Source of the DNA: Pseudomonadota bacterium
Lineage (GTDB): Bacteria > Pseudomonadota > Alphaproteobacteria > Micavibrionales > CSBR16-224
Assembly: GCA_013285465.1 (NCBI GenBank)
Contig: CP053449.1
Location: 929,540-993,539 of the forward strand
Direction: 5' to 3'
DNA length: 64,000 nucleotides
Below, in pieces: positions 7,855 through 16,573 of this stretch. The stretch's first letter is position 1; every line of letters begins with the position of its first letter. The position numbers and the translations under genes are program-made. The notes beneath the pieces were generated by a model that saw only the letters and a list, made by a program, of their open reading frames with translations, was not told where the DNA came from and made no database searches.

Positions 7855-8889
7855 CTAAGGGTTTTTCTTCTGGATGCGGCGCGGCGCGGCACTGTTTGAA
7901 GCCGGACGCAGGCTTTCATCACCATTCTGTGCGAGGAATACGCGAAAGGCTTCATCAATCTCCGCACGGTTGCGGATGCGCTGGAAATCCTCTGCGGCGG
8001 ACGGGGCGCTGACGGCGATGGTTTGCCCCTTCAGATCGACGCTTTCGGTATAGCGCAGCACATGCTCGGCCTTGAAGTTGAAAACCGTATGAAGACGCAT
8101 GCCGCCGCCAAGATTAACGGATTTAACGATGCTGTCATCGCCGGCTTTGTTCCAGCCAATCACGGCATTTACGGCTTTGGCCTTTTGCTTTTTGTTCAGA
8201 TTGCCGTATTGGGCAACAGCGGGTGACAATTTGTGTCCGACGGTTTGCGCCAGATATTCTTTGATCTCCGGATGCGAGACTTTCTCGAATTCATCGGGAT
8301 AGAATTTCGCCTCTTGTCCGATCAGAAGTTTGACAATATCCAGCCGGTCATAATAGATGGCCTTCATCAGGGGCGTATCGCGGCGCGTGGTATATTTGGT
8401 ATCAATATCCGCACCATGCGACACCAGCAGGGTAGCCAGATCATGATAGCCGTTTATGGCGGCGATGTTTAAAGGCGATTGTGCGAAATATTCGCGAATT
8501 TCATGGGCACCGTCCAGCGCCCGTTTTTCCGGCGGTGTGTCTTTTTGTTGCTCCAGCAGGAAATAGACCCGCCACAGCCGGTTTTTGTAACAGCTTTCGC
8601 AAAGCTCATAGCCGCGCTCTTCCGGCGGTTTTTTTATCAGGCTTTTGGCCCAGCGCAGGTCTTTTTTGTCCGGCGCGGGAATCGTCAGGGTTTGCCGATC
8701 ACCTTTCGGCAGGGAAACCGCAATCTGCTTTTCTTCAGGATAATGCTCAAAGTAGAGCGATAGCGTATCGGCATTTTTGAAAACCGGGAGAGATCCTTCC
8801 GGTACACTGGCAGCGAGCGCCGCGGCAGCGCTTGCTTCGGCCTGTAATTGTTCAGGCGTTTTCGCAGGTTTTTTGAAAGGATTTATCAT
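7855..8889 (-). CDS. Ankyrin-type protein with C-terminal IFNF domain, probably leaderless mRNA
   Basis: 344 residues from the ATG at 8889. The frame could be extended to a TTG at 8925, but that TTG is part of the -35 box and cannot be transcribed. The protein has an Ala-rich N-terminus, the paralogous segment LPKGDRQTLTIPAPDKKDLRW, ankyrin repeats (SPLNIAAINGYHDLATLLVS, TPLMKAIYYDRLDIVKLLIG) and the C-terminal block GWNKAGDDSIVK ... MRLHTVFNF. It is a tandem paralogue of the downstream gene at 6697. The A of the ATG is only eight bases past the -10 hexamer, so the message should have no 5' leader. Function unknown; protein binding inferred. Confidence 0.85.
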   Translation of the reverse strand: MINPFKKPAKTPEQLQAEASAAAALAASVPEGSLPVFKNADTLSLYFEHYPEEKQIAVSLPKGDRQTLTIPAPDKKDLRWAKSLIKKPPEERGYELCESCYKNRLWRVYFLLEQQKDTPPEKRALDGAHEIREYFAQSPLNIAAINGYHDLATLLVSHGADIDTKYTTRRDTPLMKAIYYDRLDIVKLLIGQEAKFYPDEFEKVSHPEIKEYLAQTVGHKLSPAVAQYGNLNKKQKAKAVNAVIGWNKAGDDSIVKSVNLGGGMRLHTVFNFKAEHVLRYTESVDLKGQTIAVSAPSAAEDFQRIRNRAEIDEAFRVFLAQNGDESLRPASNSAAPRRIQKKNP

Positions 8890-8896
8890 CCCGCTG

Positions 8897-8925
8897 AATA
8901 TACAGAAAGAAAGTTGATATGTCAA
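8897..8925 (-). promoter_or_regulatory. Near-consensus promoter of the ankyrin gene at 7855-8889
   Basis: On the minus strand TTGACA (8920-8925), 17 bases, TATATT (8897-8902), then only seven bases before the ATG at 8889. This predicts transcription starting at or next to the start codon. Confidence 0.78.
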
Positions 8926-9317
8926 TATGAATGCATTCTATGATTCGGGCTGAATCGGGGCGTTTTGACATGTGTTTTTATCAGCTTTGTTTCACGGGCA
9001 CCGAAAAAATAAAAAGATTATCCGGCGCGGATCAATGCCGGAGCGGGGCGGTACAACGCAAGAAGAAAATGCCGCAAGATAAAAGGGGATTGAAAAATAA
9101 GGTAAAGATATCACTGTCTTCAAATAGGCTAAAATTTGCGGCAGTTTTGCCTTTAATTTAGCTTTTATATTATCATCTAATATATTGATTTGTATGTATT
9201 ATTTACGCTTCCTTAAGCGCGCGGTGCTATTCTGGAATTATGAGCCGATGAGTTGGAGCGGACTTGACGCTTGAAAACATTCAACTGAAGACAGCCTTAT
9301 AATTGGAGCAACCAAAA
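8926..9317 (+). other. Intergenic stretch between divergent ankyrin and flp genes
   Basis: 392 bases without a convincing gene. The left end holds the upstream part of the minus-strand ankyrin promoter. The remainder should contain the flp promoter, but I cannot pick one with confidence: the TATAAT at about 9297 is too close to the pilin start and overlaps its ribosome binding site. A small TTGAA-AACA-TTCAA dyad lies at about 9271-9284. A 76-codon frame at 8931-9161 looks random and is not called. Confidence 0.5.
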
Positions 9318-9509
9318 ATGCAAAAACTCTTGATAAAATTTCAAACATGGAAATCCTGCGAAGATGGTGCAACGGCAATTGAATACGGGCTGATCGCAGC
9401 CGGTATTGCGGTCGCCATCAGCGCGGTCGTATTTACCCTCGGCGACGAGCTGGCGAATTTGTTCACGACAATGTCGGATCAGATCGCGGGCGCGGGCGGA
9501 GGAGAATAA
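9318..9509 (+). CDS. flp: Flp-type prepilin
   Basis: 63 residues from the ATG at 9318, which has GGAG nine bases upstream; an in-frame TTG 15 bases earlier overlaps that site and is rejected. This is the type IVb pilus subunit assembled by the Tad machinery. The basic leader MQKLLIKFQTWKSCEDG is followed by the class-typical ATAIEYGLIAAGIAVAI, with cleavage expected after the Gly and Glu/Tyr at positions +5/+6. The C-terminus is a short Gly-rich tail. It stands apart from the tad operon on the opposite strand and has its own terminator. A second flp gene at 19766-19960 shares the core sequence exactly. Confidence 0.93.
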   Translation: MQKLLIKFQTWKSCEDGATAIEYGLIAAGIAVAISAVVFTLGDELANLFTTMSDQIAGAGGGE

Positions 9510-9570
9510 GAACTACCAGCCTAAGCCTTCCAACCCTCCTTGCGACTATATACACATGGCTATACCAAAG

Positions 9571-9601
9571 ACTCCGCCCGTTCCAGGGCGGAGTTTCTTT
9601 G
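9571..9601 (+). terminator. Intrinsic terminator of flp
   Basis: ACTCCGCCC (9571-9579) pairs with GGGCGGAGT (9586-9594), followed by TTCTTTG. Confidence 0.85.
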
Positions 9602-9716
9602 TCGGGTCCCATCTTTCCGATACGAGGTTGTTGCTACGTTGTGAAAAAGGGTGGTATTGACCAAAATGATATGGTAACTTTGCCGTTCTTTACAAAAAAC
9701 GGGACGGAAATTTTTC

Positions 9717-11009
9717 ATGTCACAGCTTCGCAACAGCTTTAACAAACGCAGCAGCCGTATGAGCGAATGGTCGGCCGTTGAATTTGAAGCGGGCTTACTG
9801 GAAACCGTGCGGGAAAACAAAAGCGGTGCAATCCGCCAATATATTACCGAAGTCAATGCGCGGCTGCGCAAATCCACCCAAAAGGAAAAACAGCATTACC
9901 GGATGATCCTGCGTGAAGGTGCCATGCTGGCCCAGTATCTGGGGCATGCCTATCTGTCACGCACGCTGGGGCAGGTTGCGGCGGCAAATGGCGCACGTGG
10001 CGGTCTGGTGCGTCCGAATGCGGGAAAATCGCTGAAAACGCTTTCCGGGATGTTGGGTGCCATTGAAACGGGCAATCTGCTGAAAACGCAGCAAAGCTAT
10101 CACAGTTTGCCGGCGATGGATCAACAGGACGCGGCGGATAAAGGGCTGGCACTGGCCTGCCGCTACGGGCAGAGTGCTGCCGTCAGCTTCTTTCTGGAGA
10201 AAGGCGCAAAGCTGCAATATGACCAGCAGGATATTCTGGCATGGACGGCGGGCGAGGGACGTATCGACCTGCTGAAAAAATTCGAGGACAAAGGCAAAGA
10301 CGCTTTCGATAAAAACGCGGCATTGCTGGCAACAATCACCGGCAGCGGTAACAAACAGGACCGTTTTGATGCCATGCGCTGGTTGGTGGAACAGGGCGCG
10401 GATATCCACACCCGCAGAGGTTTACCGCTGTTTCTGGCGGTGACGGGCGACCAAAAAGACATGGCGGATTATCTGCTGGCGCAGGGGGCTGACCTTGATA
10501 CCGCCTATGAAACGGGCTGGGCGGATGTGAAAAGAAGTTATGAGCGCGACAGTGCCGCGGCCAAATTCGCGCCCTATTGGGATGTTTATGCCCGTAAATA
10601 TCAGGAAGATTATGACCGTTTGGTTGGCGATAAGCCGGATATCGACGTGCTGCGCGGTTTTGTGGATGAAAAAAGCGGTATGACAGGTCTGGGGCTGGCA
10701 GTGCGTGCAGGAAAACTGGAACAGGTGCTGGAGCATTTATGCGAAACGGGGGCGAAGCTGGATGTGCATGATATTGACAGGATCGGCGGCGCCGCGCGAA
10801 ACGGTCTGAAATTACTGGAACGGCGCGATCAATTTGAAGCCGTCTTCAATGCAAAGCTGTGGATGCATAATCCGAAAGCCGTTGAAGAATTGCACGGCAA
10901 GCTGGAGGATGAATCGCAGGAACGGATTTCCGTCAAAGCATTGCAGGCGGAAATTCGCAACAGACATATGCGTAATTTCGTGCGCAACAGAAAAAAACCG
11001 TCACGGTAA
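9717..11009 (+). CDS. Ankyrin repeat protein without the IFNF domain
   Basis: 430 residues, soluble. Residues 1-115 are helical and basic, without clear repeats. About 130-270 contain ankyrin-like units (GLALACRYGQSAAVSFFLEKGA, FDAMRWLVEQGADIHTRRGLP, FLAVTGDQKDMADYLLAQGADL), with another near 335 (GLGLAVRAGKLEQVLEHLCETGA). The C-terminal 80 residues are charged and helical (NPKAVEELHGKL ... ISVKALQAEIRNRHMRNF). The domain plan differs from the four IFNF proteins. The stop codon lies within a small GTAACG/CGTTAC dyad shared with the convergent tadC stop. Function unknown. Confidence 0.82.
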   Translation: MSQLRNSFNKRSSRMSEWSAVEFEAGLLETVRENKSGAIRQYITEVNARLRKSTQKEKQHYRMILREGAMLAQYLGHAYLSRTLGQVAAANGARGGLVRPNAGKSLKTLSGMLGAIETGNLLKTQQSYHSLPAMDQQDAADKGLALACRYGQSAAVSFFLEKGAKLQYDQQDILAWTAGEGRIDLLKKFEDKGKDAFDKNAALLATITGSGNKQDRFDAMRWLVEQGADIHTRRGLPLFLAVTGDQKDMADYLLAQGADLDTAYETGWADVKRSYERDSAAAKFAPYWDVYARKYQEDYDRLVGDKPDIDVLRGFVDEKSGMTGLGLAVRAGKLEQVLEHLCETGAKLDVHDIDRIGGAARNGLKLLERRDQFEAVFNAKLWMHNPKAVEELHGKLEDESQERISVKALQAEIRNRHMRNFVRNRKKPSR

Positions 11010-11016
11010 CGCCGCG

Positions 11017-11970
11017 TTACGGAGCCGATAAAAAGGCCGGGCCCAGAATGGTCACAAACAGGGCGGGCAGGAAAAACAAAATCATCGGGACGGTCAGTTT
11101 CGGCGGCAGGGATGCCGCTTTTTGTTCGGCTGCCGCCATGCGCAATTCCCGCAGCTCATCCGACAATACACGCACAGCCTTGGAGACCGATGTCCCGTAT
11201 TGTTCTGCCTGCATCATGGCCGTGGCAAAAGACTTGGCGGAGCCGCTGCCGACCCGCGTCGCAAAACCTTTAAAAGCGGCTTTGCGGTCGCTCAGCAGTC
11301 CCAGTTCCGCACTCAGCAGCCCCATCTCTTCCGCCAGAACCTCTGACAGCGGAGCGACTTCCTCGGAAATCTTGCTGATGGCGCCTTCAATCCCGATACC
11401 GCCCTGCACGCAAATCAAAATCATATCCAGCGCATCGGGGAAGGTAATGGAGATTTCCTGCTGGCGCTTATCGGCCATGTTTTTGATCAGGATACGCGGC
11501 AGAAAGAATCCGAAAATTGCGAGGCCGAAAATAATAATGAATTGCAGGCTTTGCTTGATTTCCTTATCGGCGGCAGCCATAAAAAAAATGGCAAGACTGC
11601 TAAAGACGACCGGCAGCAGAATACGTGATACAAGATATTTCAGCGGTGCGGAAGGTGTGCGAATGCCCGCTTGCAAGAGCAGGTTACGCGCCTGCTGGCT
11701 GGCATTACCGGCCAATTGCTGTACGCGGTAAAAAGCCGCGATGCTTTGCGCGGCCGTATGATGGTCCAGCTTATTCCCTTTGCTGCTGGCCTGTTCGCGC
11801 ATCGTGTTATACAGGCTGCGGCGGCGCTGTTCGACAACATCTTGATAATGCTTTTTCTTTTCGGAATTTCTGAGCAGCGGCATGGCAATCGCCAAAAAAG
11901 TCAGAAACGCCCCCATCGCGCTGACGATGGTCAAAAGCAGGGTTTTATCAATCGGTATAAAATCAAACAT
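11017..11970 (-). CDS. tadC: Tad pilus inner-membrane platform protein TadC
   Basis: 317 residues, type II secretion F-domain family. With TadB it should form the inner-membrane platform of the Flp pilus machine. There is one N-terminal membrane span (about 10-30), two spans near 110-165, and a C-terminal span (about 290-312). The cytoplasmic F domain lies between them (FPDALDMILICVQGGIGIEGAISKIS, GTSVSKAVRVLSDELR). The start lies 11 bases after the tadB stop, so it is translated from the same operon. It is the last gene of the operon here; tadD, E, F and G are not in the window. Confidence 0.93.
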   Translation of the reverse strand: MFDFIPIDKTLLLTIVSAMGAFLTFLAIAMPLLRNSEKKKHYQDVVEQRRRSLYNTMREQASSKGNKLDHHTAAQSIAAFYRVQQLAGNASQQARNLLLQAGIRTPSAPLKYLVSRILLPVVFSSLAIFFMAAADKEIKQSLQFIIIFGLAIFGFFLPRILIKNMADKRQQEISITFPDALDMILICVQGGIGIEGAISKISEEVAPLSEVLAEEMGLLSAELGLLSDRKAAFKGFATRVGSGSAKSFATAMMQAEQYGTSVSKAVRVLSDELRELRMAAAEQKAASLPPKLTVPMILFFLPALFVTILGPAFLSAP

Positions 11971-11981
11971 TTGCGTGGCTT

Positions 11982-12965
11982 TTATATCTTAAAGTTGATC
12001 ATTTGTTTCATAATGAAGACACCGATGCTCATCCAGATACAAGCGCCTGTTACCATGATTTTCCCTTTGGGAATGGTGAACAGCTTCATAATATATTCCG
12101 GATTAACAAGGTAAAGACCGGTGGCGACAACCAGCGGCAGACAGCCGATAATCATTGCCGAGGCCTTGGCCTCGGATGACAGCGCCTGCACTTTCCGCTG
12201 CAGGCGGAACCGTGCACGGATGACGCCGGACAGATTGGTCAGAACCTCGCTGAGGCTGCTTCCCGTTTCACTCTGGATCTGGATGGCGGTGGCAAACATT
12301 TGCATTTCGGTCAGCGGCATACGCTCCGCGGCGCGGGAGGCGGCTTCTCCCATCGGAATACCGACCTTCTGGTCATCATACATATGGGACATTTCCAGCC
12401 CCAGCGGCCCGCCGAATTCCTTGGCAGCCATCGAAATGGCTTCACTGACGGGCATACCGGCCTGCAGCATACGGACAATGGCATCCAGCGCATCCGCAAA
12501 ATCCTCCAGAAATTGTTTCTGGCGGCGCTTGGCTTTGAATTTCAGGAAAAAGCGCGGCATACCGAAAAAGGCGGTGAACAACAGCAGCGATTTGACCAGC
12601 CCCGACCATGACGTCAGCGAAATCAACCCGTAGAAAGAGGCGGCAAAAATAAGCGAATACAGATAAAATTTCCAAAGCGGCGTGTCAAAACCCGCTTGCT
12701 GGATCAGGAATTTCAGCGAGCCTTCGCGCTTCTTTTTCTCTTTCAGGTTTTCTTCACTGGATTCTTTCAGCTTTTTGGCGATTTCCGCGCGCTGCTGTGC
12801 CAGTTTCTTGTCCTTGCTGTCGCGCGGCCCGGCACCGCCGCTGCGTCCCGTGACAATCGAATACATATGGCGCTTCTTGTCCTGAATGCGTCCGATGATG
12901 ACGGCAATCACGATACCGACAGTCATCACGAGTATCATTGCAAGAATGGCAGGGCTGATAACCAT
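11982..12965 (-). CDS. tadB: Tad pilus inner-membrane platform protein TadB
   Basis: 327 residues, type II secretion F-domain family, paralogue and partner of TadC. It has an N-terminal span (about 7-26), a charged cytoplasmic stretch rich in Lys/Glu (about 45-85), a hydrophobic pair near 100-135, the F domain (FADALDAIVRMLQAGMPVSEAISMAAKEF), and C-terminal spans at about 270-320. The ATG overlaps the tadA stop by one base (TAATG), which indicates translational coupling with the motor ATPase gene. Confidence 0.93.
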   Translation of the reverse strand: MVISPAILAMILVMTVGIVIAVIIGRIQDKKRHMYSIVTGRSGGAGPRDSKDKKLAQQRAEIAKKLKESSEENLKEKKKREGSLKFLIQQAGFDTPLWKFYLYSLIFAASFYGLISLTSWSGLVKSLLLFTAFFGMPRFFLKFKAKRRQKQFLEDFADALDAIVRMLQAGMPVSEAISMAAKEFGGPLGLEMSHMYDDQKVGIPMGEAASRAAERMPLTEMQMFATAIQIQSETGSSLSEVLTNLSGVIRARFRLQRKVQALSSEAKASAMIIGCLPLVVATGLYLVNPEYIMKLFTIPKGKIMVTGACIWMSIGVFIMKQMINFKI

Positions 12966-14629
12966 TATTGATAGGCCTCTTCCATGGCTTTCAGGACTTT
13001 TTCTTCCAGATTGAACTCGCGTGCGCGCTCATACATGATCGGACGCAATCCTGTTGATTTTTGCGTACCGATAATACGGCCGAATTCGTCATCGCCTTCA
13101 TACTGGAATTTGAACAGATCCTGCATGGTGATGACTTCGCCCTCCATGCCGGTAATCTCGCTGACATGGGTAACCTTCCGCGAACCGTCGCGCAGACGCT
13201 GCACCTGAATGATGACATTGACGGCAGAGGCAATCTGCTCCCGCACGGCAGCCTGCGGCAGGTTCAGCCCGCCCATGGCGATCATGTTCTCCATACGGGT
13301 GACGGCCTCGCGCGGGTTGTTGGCGTGCACCGTTCCCATTGAACCGTCGTGACCGGTATTCATGGCCTGCAACAGGTCAAAGGCTTCCGGGCCACGCACC
13401 TCACCGACGATAATACGGTCGGGGCGCATACGCAGACAGTTCCGGACAAGGTCACGCATCGTCACTTCACCCACACCCTCCAAGTTAGGCGGGCGGGTTT
13501 CAAGGCGCACGACATGGGGCTGCTGCAATTGCAGCTCCGCCGCATCCTCACAGGTGATGACGCGCTCATCCTTGCGGATATAATTGGTCAGACAGTTCAG
13601 CATGGTGGTTTTACCACTACCCGTACCGCCGGAAATCAGGATATTGGCACGGCATTCGCCGATCACCTTCAGCATTTCCGCGCAAGAAGGTGTCATGGCG
13701 CCGAAATCCAGCAGCTTGTCCAGCGTCAGCTTTTCTTTCGTAAATTTACGAATGGTCATAGAGGCGCCGTCAATGGCCAGCGGCGGGATAATGACGTTCA
13801 CACGCGAGCCGTCCGGCAGACGCGCATCACAAATCGGGCTGGATTCATCAACGCGGCGGCCGATAATGCCGACAACCCGCTGTGCGATGGTCAAAAGATG
13901 CTGGTCATCGCGGAATTCGATATTGGCGCGCTGGATTTTTCCGTTCAGCTCGATATAGATGACCTTCGGGCCGTTAATCATGATATCGGCAACGCCGTCC
14001 ATTTCCAGCAGTTCTTCCAGCGGGCCAAAGCCCAGCATATCATCGGCGGCTTCCTTGGCGATCTGTGCCAGCTCCGCCGGTGTCAGGTCAAGGGAGCGGA
14101 ACTGTCCGATCTCGTTCACGGCGGAGAGAATTTCCTCCCGCGCCGCTTCCGTATCCATGCGGGCGAGGGACTTCAGATCAATCCCGTCGCGCAAATCCGC
14201 CCAGATACGCTTATGCGCACGTTCAATACGCGGATTTGTCCGCACGGTCGACGTATGTTCATCCGGCTCGTCTGCGGCGGGGGCATTATCCCCTTTTTTC
14301 GGTAAGTCGCTTTTTTTCTTCGGCGGCGGCGCTTCGGTCTGTTTGGCCGGCGGTGCCTTTTTCGGTTGTTCTTCCGTCTTCGGCGGCGGCGCTGTTTCTG
14401 CGGCGCTATCTTCGGCGTTTTGCAGCGCCATAATCGTGTCTTCCAATGACGGCTGTTCTTCCGCAGCATCATCTTTTTCATCTGCAGGCGGTGAGGGCGG
14501 CGCCTCTTTCTTTACAGGCGGTGCCTCCGCTTCCTTTTTTTCGGCAGGTTTTTTCTCGTCCGTTTCCTTTTTCGGAGCGGCGTCCTTTTTCTTCTTATCC
14601 TTGTCCGACTTTTTTCCAAACATGGGCAA
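12965..14629 (-). CDS. cpaF: Tad pilus assembly ATPase CpaF/TadA with long charged N-terminal tail
   Basis: 554 residues, the secretion ATPase that powers Flp pilus assembly. The catalytic half holds Walker [13 protein letters not shown] (about 332-343), [26 protein letters not shown] (Asp and His boxes), [16 protein letters not shown] (Walker B) and [15 protein letters not shown]. An N-domain with [19 protein letters not shown] precedes it. The first 120 residues are a low-complexity tail of Lys, Ala, Pro and Glu and look disordered; this makes the protein about 80-100 residues longer than typical CpaF. It sits between cpaE and tadB in one operon. Confidence 0.95.
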   Translation of the reverse strand: MPMFGKKSDKDKKKKDAAPKKETDEKKPAEKKEAEAPPVKKEAPPSPPADEKDDAAEEQPSLEDTIMALQNAEDSAAETAPPPKTEEQPKKAPPAKQTEAPPPKKKSDLPKKGDNAPAADEPDEHTSTVRTNPRIERAHKRIWADLRDGIDLKSLARMDTEAAREEILSAVNEIGQFRSLDLTPAELAQIAKEAADDMLGFGPLEELLEMDGVADIMINGPKVIYIELNGKIQRANIEFRDDQHLLTIAQRVVGIIGRRVDESSPICDARLPDGSRVNVIIPPLAIDGASMTIRKFTKEKLTLDKLLDFGAMTPSCAEMLKVIGECRANILISGGTGSGKTTMLNCLTNYIRKDERVITCEDAAELQLQQPHVVRLETRPPNLEGVGEVTMRDLVRNCLRMRPDRIIVGEVRGPEAFDLLQAMNTGHDGSMGTVHANNPREAVTRMENMIAMGGLNLPQAAVREQIASAVNVIIQVQRLRDGSRKVTHVSEITGMEGEVITMQDLFKFQYEGDDEFGRIIGTQKSTGLRPIMYERAREFNLEEKVLKAMEEAYQ

Positions 14630-14638
14630 TCCGTTCCG

Positions 14639-15868
14639 TTATGATTTCAAGATTTTGGACAGAAACCCTTCTTTTTTGCCCTTTTCGCCTTTTTCCGTAG
14701 AGGCTTTGGCATCAGGGACGAGCGTTTTTGCAAAATCAATAAACGGTTTCATAAGCTTTTCGGCGGCTTTGTCGCGGCTGATTTCTTTTTCCTGCGCCTC
14801 ATTGCCGATAAATAATTTCAGATCATGGGGCAGGGTGAGGCTGACATCATATTCCAGCAGATTTTTGATTTCTTTTGCGGGCACTTCCAGCCCTTTGGCG
14901 CAGCCTTCCATATTGACGACCAGAAGCGGTTTTTTTCCATCCTCGTCTTTTTGGTCACCGCGCAGCTCTTTTAACAGCGTGCGGCAGTTCCGCAAAGCCG
15001 GCAGCAGCGGCGTTGTCACGATAATGGTATGATGCGCCTTTTTCAGCGCCAGCCGCTGGATGTGATGTTCCGCCGCCGACAGATCAAGCACCACAACCGG
15101 ATAAGTCTTCATAAAATAATCGAGCATATTTTCGAAACCGGCCTCGTCGCAGGAGGTTTCAAAAAGCGGGTCGCCACCGGTGGGCAACAGGGTCAGCAAA
15201 TCAGAATTCTTGCTCAGCAGGCGTTTGATATCGTCTTCCGTACCGCCCTGCACCTGGCGCGCCGCCTCGGCAAGCGTGGTTGTCACTTCGGCACCGAAGG
15301 GAATAACAAGCGTTCCCCAGCCGCCGGAACCGTCCAAAAGCAGGGTTTTCTGTCCGAGTTTGTCAGCCAGAACCGATCCCAGCATATGGGCGACGGTTGT
15401 CGTACCGACACCGCCTTTACTGCCGATCACCGTAATCAGGCTGCTGTCGCTTAATCCTTTTTTATCCAGCAAAATCTGCGCCGTGACTTCGGCCAGCTCG
15501 TCTTTTTTGACGGGCGCGACCAGATAATCACGCACCCCCATGCTGACAAGGCGGCGGTAAAGCTCGACATCGTTTTTCGGGCCGATGATAATGGCTTCCG
15601 TGCCTTCGACGCAGTTTTCAGCCAAAGCCTCCAACTTGTCGATAAAGCCGTCGCCGATATCATCGGTTTCAATGATGACCAGATCGGGGGAGACATGCTG
15701 TTCGTAATCAGTGGTGGCATTATCAATGCCGCCCTCGACAACGCGCACGGCCACACGGGCATAGCGCCAGTCCTGCACCAGTGCATTGGCGGCATCAACC
15801 GTCTTCTTGTTCAACCCGTAAACATCTACACGTGCGGCGGGCAGTAAAACTGCGGTATGGTCGGACAT
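14639..15868 (-). CDS. cpaE: Tad pilus localisation ATPase CpaE/TadZ
   Basis: 409 residues, a MinD/ParA-like ATPase that places the pilus machine. Residues 1-135 form an atypical receiver-like domain (DLVIIETDDIGDGFIDKLEAL, AIIIGPKNDVELYRRLVSMG). The ATPase domain starts with the deviant Walker A GSKGGVGTTTVAHMLGSV at about 150, followed by LLLDGSGGWGT and VVLDLSAAE. The C-terminus is Lys-rich. It lies nine bases after cpaD and nine bases before cpaF. Confidence 0.92.
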   Translation of the reverse strand: MSDHTAVLLPAARVDVYGLNKKTVDAANALVQDWRYARVAVRVVEGGIDNATTDYEQHVSPDLVIIETDDIGDGFIDKLEALAENCVEGTEAIIIGPKNDVELYRRLVSMGVRDYLVAPVKKDELAEVTAQILLDKKGLSDSSLITVIGSKGGVGTTTVAHMLGSVLADKLGQKTLLLDGSGGWGTLVIPFGAEVTTTLAEAARQVQGGTEDDIKRLLSKNSDLLTLLPTGGDPLFETSCDEAGFENMLDYFMKTYPVVVLDLSAAEHHIQRLALKKAHHTIIVTTPLLPALRNCRTLLKELRGDQKDEDGKKPLLVVNMEGCAKGLEVPAKEIKNLLEYDVSLTLPHDLKLFIGNEAQEKEISRDKAAEKLMKPFIDFAKTLVPDAKASTEKGEKGKKEGFLSKILKS

Positions 15869-15877
15869 TCTTTCCTC

Positions 15878-16561
15878 TTAGTCTCCGATATCGCTTGAGC
15901 TAAGCCCTTCAAGCGGTTCGTTCGGTACACCTGTTCTGTAATTTTGCTGCATATCGCCTTCGCGGGCAGCATCGCCGCGCGGCAACCCGCTGCGTCCTTT
16001 CAGGTCGCGCGGATCGCTGATCATGCGGCTGAGATAGGTTTCGGTCTCGCAGCCGATTTTGTAATCCCGGATTTTGTCGCCGCCTTCCGCGCCGTAATAG
16101 CCGGGGATGCGTTCCGGCCCGCAACCATCGGGAGCGGAAAGTTTCCACGCATTGTAATTCACAACAAGGTCAGCGGTCTTTTTGCCGTGATTGGGCAGGG
16201 GAACCATTTCAACCCGCGTATTCTCAATACCGTATTTCTCGAACAGGTAAAGATAATCTTCACCGGCATGGCGCGCCTGATGCGCCAGCTTTTTATCGCC
16301 TTCCTGATAACGCATTTGCAGGGTAATACCGCCTTCGCCGCGTTTGGCGTAATCGGCAGCCACGGCGCGGACAATATTTTCATCTGCCGGCATTTCGGTC
16401 GAGATAACGGTATTACGCGCATGTTGCTGCATGCGCATTTTTACAGGATAAATCTGGGTTTCAACAACAGGCTCGTAGAATTGACAGCCCGACAAAGCCA
16501 GTGCGGACAGCATCATGCCGCTTAACACGGGCAAAAGGCGCAGTTTTCGTTTTCCTGTCAT
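15878..16561 (-). CDS. cpaD: Pilus assembly lipoprotein CpaD
   Basis: 227 residues. Signal peptide with lipobox LALSGC, so the mature lipoprotein starts at Cys26. CpaD lipoproteins assist the outer-membrane secretin of the Tad pilus. Family features are seen at NTVISTEMPADENIVRAVAADY, RVEMVPLP and CETETYLSRMISDPRDL (the conserved Cys and NP/DP-DL region). It lies between cpaC and cpaE with short gaps. Confidence 0.88.
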   Translation of the reverse strand: MTGKRKLRLLPVLSGMMLSALALSGCQFYEPVVETQIYPVKMRMQQHARNTVISTEMPADENIVRAVAADYAKRGEGGITLQMRYQEGDKKLAHQARHAGEDYLYLFEKYGIENTRVEMVPLPNHGKKTADLVVNYNAWKLSAPDGCGPERIPGYYGAEGGDKIRDYKIGCETETYLSRMISDPRDLKGRSGLPRGDAAREGDMQQNYRTGVPNEPLEGLSSSDIGD

Positions 16562-16573
16562 GGCGTATCCCCT

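Noticed and set aside
8890-8925. TTG start at 8925 for the ankyrin gene
   Set aside because: The TTG belongs to the -35 hexamer, so it would not be in the transcript.
8931-9161. 76-codon frame in the gap before flp
   Set aside because: No ribosome binding site, no sensible composition, overlaps a promoter region.
9263-9302. Promoter TTGACG ... TATAAT before flp
   Set aside because: Spacing is far too long and the -10 would lie directly on the ribosome binding site.
13349-14305. 318-codon open frame opposite cpaF
   Set aside because: Shadow of a clear ATPase gene; low-complexity, no ribosome binding site.
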